A DNA stretch of 6,797 nucleotides, from contig DATCJO010000079.1 of NCBI GenBank assembly GCA_036562765.1, positions 1 to 6,797 on the forward strand, written 5' to 3'. The first letter of the stretch is position 1, and every line of letters begins with the position of its first letter. Positions 1 through 5,779 of this stretch are shown piece after piece. Both the position numbers and the translations under genes were made by a program. This DNA comes from JAAYFT01 sp036562765 (GTDB lineage: Bacteria; Bacillota; Clostridia; Tissierellales; Tissierellaceae). The notes below the pieces were generated by a model. That model searched no databases. It worked only from the letters and a program-made list of their open reading frames with translations, and was not told the origin of the DNA.

Positions 1-127
1 CGGAACCTGTAGGTGCCTTCAATACCAACGGGAAAAAACCAGATGTGAGTTTTTCAAACAAAGAAACCTGATGATGAAAAGGATTTTCTATGCCTAAGTA
101 TTTTTTATAAAATTCCCTTGCTTCCAA
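1..127 (-). CDS. N-terminus of a superfamily 2 helicase, probably Cas3-type (partial)
   Basis: This is the first 42 codons of a gene that continues past the left edge. It begins at a TTG at 127-125, which sits 7 bases after a strong AGGAGG ribosome binding site. No ATG is available in this frame before the in-frame stop at 163-161. The protein starts LEAREFYKKYLG, followed by an aromatic/Q-motif-like stretch (NPFHHQVSLFEKL, about residues 15-27), and ends in LVLKAPTGS at about 34-42. That end is the start of helicase motif I (Walker A, expected to continue GKT). A Q-containing leader about 15 residues before a KAPTGSGKT motif at the extreme N-terminus is typical of Cas3 helicases that lack a fused HD nuclease domain, which unwind target DNA in type I CRISPR-Cas interference. 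Other DEAD/DEAH helicases with a short leader remain possible. A helicase is well supported; Cas3 is an inference from 42 residues. Confidence 0.62.
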   Translation of the reverse strand, partial: MEAREFYKKYLGIENPFHHQVSLFEKLTSGFFPLVLKAPTGS

Positions 128-133
128 CAGGCT

Positions 134-143
134 ACCTCCTCCT
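134..143 (-). promoter_or_regulatory. Ribosome binding site of the helicase gene
   Basis: The minus strand reads AGGAGGAGGT, close to a perfect match to the 16S rRNA 3' end. The core is 6-7 bases before the TTG at 127. It is the main reason to accept a TTG start and a real gene at the left edge. Confidence 0.75.
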
Positions 144-232
144 GTTCTATAATCAGTATTTTACGTTATCCTGTACTGTCGGTCATCCCAAAAATGCCTC
201 TTGAGTTTAGGCCCAATCTTTTTAAAACATAA

Positions 233-526
233 TCAAACATTACATATTATTTTAACCATACCCTTGTCATTTGGGTTATACCCGGGTCTCAAACCATCAA
301 ATTTAAGACCAGTTGTAGAAACGTTATACATCTCATCTACTTTGAATAATTTCCATCCTATGGGATTTCCAGATGAACTATAACCTCCTATTTGATACCC
401 TCTCAAGACAAGATTCCCTTTTTTGTTCACTCCACAGCAAAATGGTTCTACTATCCTAATTCCCCCATCATAATAAAATTGAATAATCTCCCTATTTTTA
501 ATAGCGTTACAAATATCAAATCCCAT
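233..526 (-). CDS. Small stand-alone WYL-like domain protein
   Basis: This is a complete 97-residue protein starting at ATG 526, with GGGGGAGG 6 bases upstream, and ending in TGA. The whole length resembles one WYL-type beta-barrel domain: a short helix (residues 4-12), IIQFYYDGG (14-22), RIVEPF (24-29), LRGYQIGG (41-48), then GWKLFKVDEM (57-66) and a RPGYNP turn (80-85). WYL domains sense nucleotide or nucleic-acid ligands and often regulate defence and CRISPR loci, usually joined to a helix-turn-helix. No such DNA-binding part is present here, so this may be an accessory or ligand-sensing protein rather than a repressor. There is no signal peptide or membrane segment. It lies between the OLD nuclease gene (152-base gap) and the helicase gene (105-base gap), all on one strand, which hints at a shared defence role. 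The gene is clear; the WYL assignment rests on motif pattern only. Confidence 0.68.
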   Translation of the reverse strand: MGFDICNAIKNREIIQFYYDGGIRIVEPFCCGVNKKGNLVLRGYQIGGYSSSGNPIGWKLFKVDEMYNVSTTGLKFDGLRPGYNPNDKGMVKIICNV

Positions 527-532
527 GTTTAA

Positions 533-540
533 CCTCCCCC
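533..540 (-). promoter_or_regulatory. Ribosome binding site of the WYL-like gene
   Basis: The minus strand reads GGGGGAGG, followed by TTAAAC and the ATG at 526. The strong match and 6-base spacing support this small gene and its start. Confidence 0.75.
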
Positions 541-658
541 ATATATACCTTTAATCTTCATCATTATATTATCAACCAATATCTACAATTTTACATTCAC
601 TCTACTGCTACCCATAGAATCGAAGTTCATTATTCTAATTCAGCAAGTTTATTTGTGT

Positions 659-683
659 ATTAGTTTAGTTCTAATAAACTAAT
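659..683. repeat. Inverted repeat at the 3' end of the OLD nuclease gene
   Basis: The arms ATTAGTTTA (659-667) and TAAACTAAT (675-683) are a perfect 9-base match around a 7-base loop. The repeat spans the stop codon of the OLD gene. The stem is very AT-rich and no T-tract follows it on the minus strand, so it is not a canonical intrinsic terminator. It could be a weak transcript end or an mRNA-stabilising hairpin. In such AT-rich DNA chance is also possible. Confidence 0.4.
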
Positions 684-2421
684 CTTTTAATTTATATAGT
701 AATTTTTTCAAGTTTTCATCTAGCTCATCTTTTTCACAATAACTTCCTAAAGCAATACCTAAACTAATCTTATCCAATTTAATTATACAACCACTATTTA
801 ATTCCCTAATTTTTTCGCTAAATTTTTCTCCGTTTAAAATGCATTGATCCTGCAATTTCTTTATATTTTCTTCAGTCCACATATCTCCAATTCTCTTTCC
901 CTTTTCTTCAACATATTTTTTCCAACATGTATATATAGTATTGGCTTTAAAAGAATCCTCAAATTCCTTATTTCCAATTCTAAAAATATTTTCCTCATTT
1001 AAATCTAATTGGTTCATTAGTTTAATAGTTTCTTCTTGAATATCATTATCAACTAATATAAAAATATCATTTTTATCGACCAATTCTAAAAGTGCTCGTG
1101 CAAATCCTGGAACATTTGTTACACCAGTCACATTAATAATTTTTACCAAGTTACTATACAACTTCAAACCAAATAATCGTTCAAAAATTATCGGGATAAA
1201 TTTTTCTTCAGTTTGACCTTCAACCAGGAGAATTTTTCTGGCAAAAAATAGATATATATTTTCAATCCCAATATTTCTTAATAATTCATCTATTTGTTCA
1301 TCTTTTTTAATAAATTTTACAGAACTTGTATTATCTCTGTTGGTTAATAACCTTATTTGTTGAGGTTTACAGAAATTTATTATAAATGGTGAATGAGTAG
1401 CAATAATTACCTGTTTGCCTGTTTTATTAAATTTTTGTATTATATCCATTAATTCTTTTTGAGCCTTAACATGTAAATGAGTGTCTGGTTCATCCAATAA
1501 AAATATACTACCTTCATTCTCTTTACTAGACTCTACCTCGGCTTTATAATCTAACAATGCCATTGTTATTCTACGTTTAGTTCCATCTCCTTTTTTGTTA
1601 ACCAAAATCTCTTTGTCGTTTTCAAGAAATTTTACTTTCACGTCAATGTTGATATCTTGTAACTTAAGCTCAGTACTAATAGCAATTTTAGTCAACGAAG
1701 GGAGAAATTCTTTGATTTTTTGGTTTATATTACCTTGGTTTACAATATTATTTATTTCAACTTCATAAGAATTTAATTTATTTCTCATAAACGATTCAAT
1801 TGTTTCATTTTCATTAACAGGTTCCTGCCAAATTTTCTTTCTTAAATCATCAAAAAATAATTTTTTTATGAAAAAAGATATATCTTCAAAATCTTTTCCA
1901 TCAAGAGAGTAAAGATTCGAACTTGGAATAATTTTGGTTTCTACTAAAATTGGGTCATCTTCATTTGATAAATACCTTTTTATTTGGTCAATTAAATTGT
2001 TTTTAAGCGTATCAAAACGTGTATTAGATCTATAAGACACACCAAATAATTGAGCTATTTCTTTTAATTCATCATAGCGATTATCATCAATTTCTTTTTC
2101 TATTTTTTCTTTATATTGATTAAGCCTTTCTCTTGAGAAACACATAAATCTCTTCGAATTTATTTGACCACTTTCATCTAATGTATATTTTATAATATGT
2201 ACTAAATCATCTATTTCTAATGCAATTTCAATTTCATTGGTCCCATAACTAAAATCTCCTAGATCAACATCTTTTTGATGAAATGCTATTTTAATAGCAT
2301 CAATTATTGAAGTTTTTCCTGAATCATTTTCTCCTACTATTACCGTTAGATCATCTTCAAATGTTACCTCTAAATTATTTTGTAAACATCTAAAGTTATT
2401 AACTCTTATTTTCTTTAACAT
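679..2421 (-). CDS. OLD-family ATP-dependent endonuclease (AAA/ABC ATPase plus Toprim)
   Basis: This 580-residue protein joins a RecF/SMC-like ABC ATPase to a C-terminal Toprim nuclease, the OLD (overcoming lysogenization defect) design used in phage defence. Visible motifs, in order, are the N-terminal IRVNNFRCL strand (5-13), Walker A GENDSGKT (30-37), a charged middle insert (about 85-235), a signature-like KKGDGTKRR (276-284), Walker B SIFLLDEPDTHLH (305-317) and the H-loop ATHSPF (341-346). Toprim motifs follow: LLVEGQTEE (398-406, metal-binding E401), ILVDND (455-460, acidic D458 and D460) and KEFEDSF (485-491). All expected catalytic residues appear present, so it should be active. The ATG at 2421 is chosen because the GTG codons upstream lie inside the Shine-Dalgarno sequence. 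No UvrD-like GajB gene is adjacent, so it is not an evident Gabija pair; it fits a solo (class 1-like) OLD protein. Two 60-base samples have only 17-25% G+C, below all neighbours, which suggests transfer. Confidence 0.9.
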   Translation of the reverse strand: MLKKIRVNNFRCLQNNLEVTFEDDLTVIVGENDSGKTSIIDAIKIAFHQKDVDLGDFSYGTNEIEIALEIDDLVHIIKYTLDESGQINSKRFMCFSRERLNQYKEKIEKEIDDNRYDELKEIAQLFGVSYRSNTRFDTLKNNLIDQIKRYLSNEDDPILVETKIIPSSNLYSLDGKDFEDISFFIKKLFFDDLRKKIWQEPVNENETIESFMRNKLNSYEVEINNIVNQGNINQKIKEFLPSLTKIAISTELKLQDINIDVKVKFLENDKEILVNKKGDGTKRRITMALLDYKAEVESSKENEGSIFLLDEPDTHLHVKAQKELMDIIQKFNKTGKQVIIATHSPFIINFCKPQQIRLLTNRDNTSSVKFIKKDEQIDELLRNIGIENIYLFFARKILLVEGQTEEKFIPIIFERLFGLKLYSNLVKIINVTGVTNVPGFARALLELVDKNDIFILVDNDIQEETIKLMNQLDLNEENIFRIGNKEFEDSFKANTIYTCWKKYVEEKGKRIGDMWTEENIKKLQDQCILNGEKFSEKIRELNSGCIIKLDKISLGIALGSYCEKDELDENLKKLLYKLKD

Positions 2422-2565
2422 TTCCACCACCTTCTATAGTAGTTATTAAGAAAGAATGTTTTTAAGGATTAATCCCCTCCACTATCGTAGAAGATATGCT
2501 TACAACAACCCTAGACAGCTAGCTAACTTTATAAATTAAATTTATCTGCCTAAACAGTTAAGAAC
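2422..2565. other. Intergenic stretch between kinase remnant and OLD gene
   Basis: No open frame of note lies here. It presumably carries the promoter of the OLD gene, but I see no convincing -35/-10 pair. Three short palindromes occur: GGATTAATCC (2466-2475), AGCTAGCT (2517-2524) and ATAAATT-A-AATTTAT (2531-2545). Any could be a regulator site or chance in AT-rich DNA. Confidence 0.4.
2427..2433 (-). promoter_or_regulatory. Ribosome binding site of the OLD gene, decides the start
   Basis: The minus strand reads AAGGTGG, 5 bases before ATG 2421. The longest open frame starts at a GTG at 2430 that lies within this site, so translation from that GTG is unlikely. Confidence 0.65.
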
Positions 2566-2875
2566 CTAAAAAGAATCTACACAATGACCATACCCCACAT
2601 CATCCTCCACAACCTCAACCTTGGCCCCTTCGGCGTCGGGAGCAAGTTCCACAAACGTCTCGGCTCCGGCCTCCTTCAAAGCTTTAATGGTCCTCTCGGG
2701 TTTCAGCGTCAGCGCTATGATGGTGCCGCCACCACCTGCCCCCGCCAATTTGGCAGCCAGCGCACCGTTTTCCCTTGCCACCTTCATCATATACAGGTTT
2801 TGCTCGCCCGAATCGGCCAGGCTGTTTTGTATCTCGTCGTTCTTTGCTAATAAGATAGGCCAACTCGTCCCAGTC
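2566..2875 (-). pseudogene. C-terminal remnant of a GHMP-family sugar kinase, truncated and frameshifted
   Basis: The decoded fragment carries the C-terminal hallmark of GHMP kinases: NDEIQNSLADSGEQN, then GALAAKLAGAGGGGTIIALT, the conserved glycine-rich motif 3, then a short tail ending at TAG 2566. Family members usually have well over 300 residues with the ATP-binding motif in the N-terminal half; only about 100 remain. Homology also extends upstream in a second frame as DWDELAYLISK (2875-2843), directly after the TAA of the SDR gene and in its frame. It joins the main frame if one A of the AAA at 2845-2843 is removed, so a single-base insertion has also occurred. The open frame can be extended to an ATG at 2901, but that reads the end of the SDR gene out of frame and has no kinase similarity. 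G+C is about 58%. The original enzyme may have been a heptose- or other sugar-1-kinase; the substrate cannot be told. Confidence 0.8.
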
Positions 2876-3934
2876 TTATTTTGTAATTTGGACTTTTTCA
2901 AGGATTTGGATTGTTCTCTGTAAGCCTGTCTTCATATCATAATTAGCTTTCCATCCTAATTTTTCTAATTTACTAGAATTAAGAATTGATCGCGTGACAG
3001 GATTATATCCTGCCTTTTCAATTTCACCTGGAACTTCAAACACCACTTTCTTACCCGAAATACTAGCTATTATCTCTGCCATTTCTCGTATAGTCACATT
3101 GGAATTTGCATTTGCTATATTATAAGCCTGCCCCGTTTCTCCTTTCAACAATATAGTCAAAATTCCTGAAACACAATCAGCAACGTAACAATAAGAACGT
3201 AGCTGTAAACCTTGACTTTTCATTATAATATCGTTTCCCGACAAAACATTATTTATAAATTGAGCTGAAGCTCTATTGTCGTTTTTAGTAGCGGTTGGAC
3301 CATAAATATGACAAGGTCTAGCTATTACCGTATCAATACCATATTGTTTTGTATATGCAACACAAAGAGTTTCTGCTGCTCTTTTCGCATTAGGATAACA
3401 TGACCTTGGATTAGTATTGTCAACATAACCACTATATGACTCATCAAATGCACTCACATTTTCATTTCCTTGTCCATACACTTCTCCAGAAGAGATAAAT
3501 AAGAATCTTTTTATGCCTTTTTGCCTTGCATATTCCAACAAATTATAAACACCTAAAATATTTCCCATTATTGTTCCAACAGGGTCAGTTGAAAATGCTA
3601 GTGGGTATGCATTACTTACTGCATTAATTATATAATCAAAACGATAATGACAAGTAAGCGCACATTTTACATCATGTTGTATAGGGTGAAAAAAAGGACT
3701 TTTTAAATGAGATCTAAATCTTTTCTCTAAAGATTCCTTTTTTCTGCTCATAGCAAAAACATTTATGTTATAATGTAACAATTCGTTAGAAAGCATCAAA
3801 ACATCCACTAAAAAGGAACCAATCAACCCCGTTGCACCAGCAACAAGGATATTACACCCTCTTAATTGCTCTAATTGGATACAATCTAACACATATTGTA
3901 AATCTCCCCTATAAATAACATTTTTATAAAACAT
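2876..3934 (-). CDS. NAD-dependent epimerase/dehydratase (extended SDR)
   Basis: This 352-residue protein belongs to the extended short-chain dehydrogenase/reductase family acting on nucleotide-activated sugars. It has an N-terminal Rossmann NAD-binding motif GATGLIG (33-39), a conserved INAVSNAYP region (103-111), the active-site strand FISSGEVYG (146-154), the catalytic YPNAK (Y180, K184), RPCHIYGP (206-213) and the substrate-side RSYCYVADC (246-254). Length and motif order match UDP-glucuronate decarboxylase or dTDP-glucose dehydratase relatives, but the substrate is not readable. It starts 8 bases after the stop of the cytidylyltransferase gene, so the two are probably co-translated and act on the same CDP-linked or related intermediate. 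The ATG at 3934 is preferred over a TTG at 3955, which lies inside the upstream gene and before the ribosome binding site. Its stop codon abuts the GC-rich kinase remnant. The protein is soluble, with no signal peptide. Confidence 0.88.
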   Translation of the reverse strand: MFYKNVIYRGDLQYVLDCIQLEQLRGCNILVAGATGLIGSFLVDVLMLSNELLHYNINVFAMSRKKESLEKRFRSHLKSPFFHPIQHDVKCALTCHYRFDYIINAVSNAYPLAFSTDPVGTIMGNILGVYNLLEYARQKGIKRFLFISSGEVYGQGNENVSAFDESYSGYVDNTNPRSCYPNAKRAAETLCVAYTKQYGIDTVIARPCHIYGPTATKNDNRASAQFINNVLSGNDIIMKSQGLQLRSYCYVADCVSGILTILLKGETGQAYNIANANSNVTIREMAEIIASISGKKVVFEVPGEIEKAGYNPVTRSILNSSKLEKLGWKANYDMKTGLQRTIQILEKVQITK

Positions 3935-3938
3935 GATT

Positions 3939-3944
3939 TCACCT
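3939..3944 (-). promoter_or_regulatory. Ribosome binding site of the SDR gene, overlapping the upstream stop codon
   Basis: The minus strand reads AGGTGA, 4 bases before ATG 3934. It shares bases with the TAG stop (3945-3943) of the cytidylyltransferase gene, an arrangement that favours translational coupling. Confidence 0.6.
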
Positions 3945-4653
3945 ACTTCAACCAATCGGCATTTTTAGTTGTCAGAAGGGCTTTAAATATTTCAATATCT
4001 TCTGTGGTTGTAATCTTAATATTTTTTTCAGATCCTGCTGAAAAATATATTGTTTGCCCTAGCTCAATCATCAAGGTGCAAGATGCCACCGAATTCGTTA
4101 TTCCCCTTTTCTTTGCTTCTTCATGTGCCCATATTAATTTTCCCAACGGAAAAGCTTGTGGTGTCTGTGTTCGCATGAGTCTATCTCTATCGTATATAAA
4201 ACTTGACGATACCTTATCTTCAGTCACAAGCATTGCCTCTACACATGGAATAGCGGCAACACCTGAGCCAAACAATCTACATTTTGCTATACTATCAGAA
4301 ATTATTTCCGCAGATACCATAGGTCTAACTGCATCGTGAACCAAAACAATATCATCATCATTAAACTTTTCTTTGATTGCAAACAAACCATTTCGAATAG
4401 AAGCCTGGCCGGTTTCTCCTCCAGAGACTATTCCCATTAATTTTGTAATATTGAATTGCTTTGCATAGGCTTTCAATATCTCATGCCATCCGTCCAAACA
4501 TACTACATAAATAGCATCAATATCAGGATGCTTTTGAAATGCTTCCAGCGTATAAATAATTATGGGCTTATCAAATACATTAATAAATTGCTTAGGAATA
4601 TCTTGGTGTGTTCTTTCTCCCCGACCTCCTGCAATTATTAAAGCAATATTCAT
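3943..4653 (-). CDS. IspD/TarI-family cytidylyltransferase
   Basis: This 236-residue enzyme transfers CMP from CTP to a sugar- or polyol-phosphate. It has the nucleotide-binding loop IIAGGRGERTHQDIPKQF (6-23), the central VHDAVRP (105-111), QTPQAF (163-168) and the C-terminal KITTTEDIEIF (213-223), which match IspD (methylerythritol phosphate) and TarI (ribitol-5-phosphate) enzymes in order and length. Within a polysaccharide segment and beside an SDR and a LicD gene, a role in making a CDP-activated glycan precursor is more likely than isoprenoid synthesis; housekeeping ispD usually sits next to ispF. The exact polyol is unknown. The start is ATG 4653; the longest open frame begins at a TTG (4668) whose codons overlap the Shine-Dalgarno sequence. 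A 274-base gap separates it from licD, so it may have its own promoter. Confidence 0.85.
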   Translation of the reverse strand: MNIALIIAGGRGERTHQDIPKQFINVFDKPIIIYTLEAFQKHPDIDAIYVVCLDGWHEILKAYAKQFNITKLMGIVSGGETGQASIRNGLFAIKEKFNDDDIVLVHDAVRPMVSAEIISDSIAKCRLFGSGVAAIPCVEAMLVTEDKVSSSFIYDRDRLMRTQTPQAFPLGKLIWAHEEAKKRGITNSVASCTLMIELGQTIYFSAGSEKNIKITTTEDIEIFKALLTTKNADWLK

Positions 4654-4927
4654 ATTGACCCCCTCCAATAAAACTGTTTTTAACTTAACAAAAGTTTGTG
4701 TTGCCTAACAATACCTTATCCCGCACTTTTAACTTTAACGTATTAAAAATTAGCTGTTAAAGTACACAAATTAATCAAATCCACATGTTCGTGTAGAATT
4801 TTCTCTGGCTAGAACCAGATATTATCACTAATACTTTATATTCTACTGTCCTGCTATAAAAGTTTTTGCAGCAGTCATACAACACTTAATAGTATCGACT
4901 TAACTCTTATTTTAACAATTAATGGAA
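4654..4927. other. 274-base non-coding stretch between licD-like and cytidylyltransferase genes
   Basis: No supported gene lies here on either strand. It contains a perfect inverted repeat, ACTTTAAC (4732-4739) and GTTAAAGT (4756-4763) with a 16-base loop, and a 5-base stem TCTGG/CCAGA (4804-4808, 4815-4819). Neither is followed by a T-tract, so no intrinsic terminator can be called. The stretch is the longest gap in the window and most likely holds the promoter of the downstream pair, but no clear -35/-10 box stands out. Confidence 0.5.
4659..4666 (-). promoter_or_regulatory. Ribosome binding site of the cytidylyltransferase gene, decides the start
   Basis: The minus strand reads GGAGGGGG; its GGAGG core is 8 bases before ATG 4653. 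It rules out the overlapping TTG at 4668 as the likely start. Confidence 0.7.
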
Positions 4928-5734
4928 TTAACTTATTAAATAAGCTTCAAAATTATGATGAGATATTCTTTCTTTTTCAGGTGGAAGTTCCATATAATTT
5001 CCATACAAACTAGTCAAATATTCGTCATACCCAACTGGTGCCGAAAATATTTCTCCTTCGAATTCCACATCAATTGCTTTCTCAAAAACTTTTTTACTTA
5101 CAATCTCTTTTTCAAAATATCCTGCAACAATACATCCAACCTTATCCCCGTTATTATAATCATATTTAGTACCCAATCGTTCAACATAACGTATCCACCT
5201 TTTCCAACCAATTATTCTAGAAAATCTCCAAACGATATATTTAATTATATATTTAACAATATTACATGATTTCGGATACTTTTGTAATGATAAGCCAAGC
5301 ATTCTCCTGCATATTTTTAATTTCATCATATGATACCATATTTTTTGGGAATTTCTGGGCAAGCCATCTATTGGGAAAACATCGATACAAACACCTAATC
5401 CTTTTATCGGATATTGCTCATATTCTATTAGCATAGTATGAGTATCTACAACTTTAGCAAAAGGATAATGATAATCCTCATTATTGTAAAAAGATAAGCT
5501 ACGGTATCTATGCCCTTCCTTTAAGATGTCTATTAACTTCATATAGTCATTTCTTGGTAATGCTATATCAATATCATCATCCCACGGAATGAAACCTTTA
5601 TGTCTGACAGCTCCTAAAAGGGTCCCACCACATAGAAAATACCTTAATTTATTGTTATCACATATTTTTTTCACATATTTTAATATTTCTAATTCTATCG
5701 CTCTAACTTCTTCTAAATTTAATTTTTTGTACAT
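4928..5734 (-). CDS. LicD-family phosphotransferase
   Basis: This 268-residue protein is a complete LicD-type nucleotidyltransferase-fold enzyme. The family moves phosphocholine or a polyol phosphate from a CDP carrier onto a cell-surface glycan; fukutin and FKRP are eukaryotic relatives. Diagnostic motifs are FLCGGTLLGAVRHKGFIPWD (33-52) and the metal-binding acidic run DDDIDIALPR (52-61), then FAKVVDTHT (92-100), IDVFPIDG (117-124) and a C-terminal YLTSLYGNYMELPP (239-252). It has no signal peptide and should act at the cytoplasmic face of the membrane. It lies 45 bases after the GDP-mannose pyrophosphorylase gene and probably shares its transcript; the CDP-forming enzyme is the next gene. 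The ATG at 5734 is chosen because the longer TTG start (5752) would translate the ribosome binding site itself as KRRRE. The acceptor and transferred group are unknown. Confidence 0.88.
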   Translation of the reverse strand: MYKKLNLEEVRAIELEILKYVKKICDNNKLRYFLCGGTLLGAVRHKGFIPWDDDIDIALPRNDYMKLIDILKEGHRYRSLSFYNNEDYHYPFAKVVDTHTMLIEYEQYPIKGLGVCIDVFPIDGLPRNSQKIWYHMMKLKICRRMLGLSLQKYPKSCNIVKYIIKYIVWRFSRIIGWKRWIRYVERLGTKYDYNNGDKVGCIVAGYFEKEIVSKKVFEKAIDVEFEGEIFSAPVGYDEYLTSLYGNYMELPPEKERISHHNFEAYLIS

Positions 5735-5740
5735 CTCTCT

Positions 5741-5748
5741 CCTCCTTT
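5741..5748 (-). promoter_or_regulatory. Ribosome binding site of the licD-like gene, decides the start
   Basis: The minus strand reads AAAGGAGG, 6 bases before ATG 5734. The in-frame TTG at 5752 is immediately upstream of and in frame with this site and is therefore not the likely start. Confidence 0.75.
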
Positions 5749-5779
5749 TCAAACATTTAAGGAGACAAATAACTTGCTA

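Noticed and set aside
679..2421. Gabija (GajA/GajB) system
   Set aside because: The OLD protein resembles GajA in layout, but no UvrD/Rep-like GajB gene lies on either side; the neighbours are a kinase remnant and a small WYL-like gene.
2566..2901. The 111-codon minus-strand frame as a genuine small gene
   Set aside because: Its first 20 or so codons read the end of the SDR gene out of frame, and the rest is only the C-terminal part of a kinase lacking its ATP-binding half.
2584..2923. Two plus-strand open frames of 88 and 100 codons across the kinase remnant
   Set aside because: They lie opposite the GC-rich GHMP kinase sequence, whose minus-strand frame has recognisable motifs. High G+C lowers stop frequency, and neither frame shows a known motif.
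4004..4339. Plus-strand 111-codon open frame
   Set aside because: It is antisense to the well-supported cytidylyltransferase gene and has no recognisable motif.
4804..4819. TCTGG/CCAGA hairpin as a terminator after licD
   Set aside because: The stem has only 5 base pairs and no T-tract follows it on either strand.
4955..5269. Plus-strand 104-codon open frame
   Set aside because: It is antisense to the LicD-family gene, with low-complexity F/I/N-rich translation typical of an AT-rich shadow.
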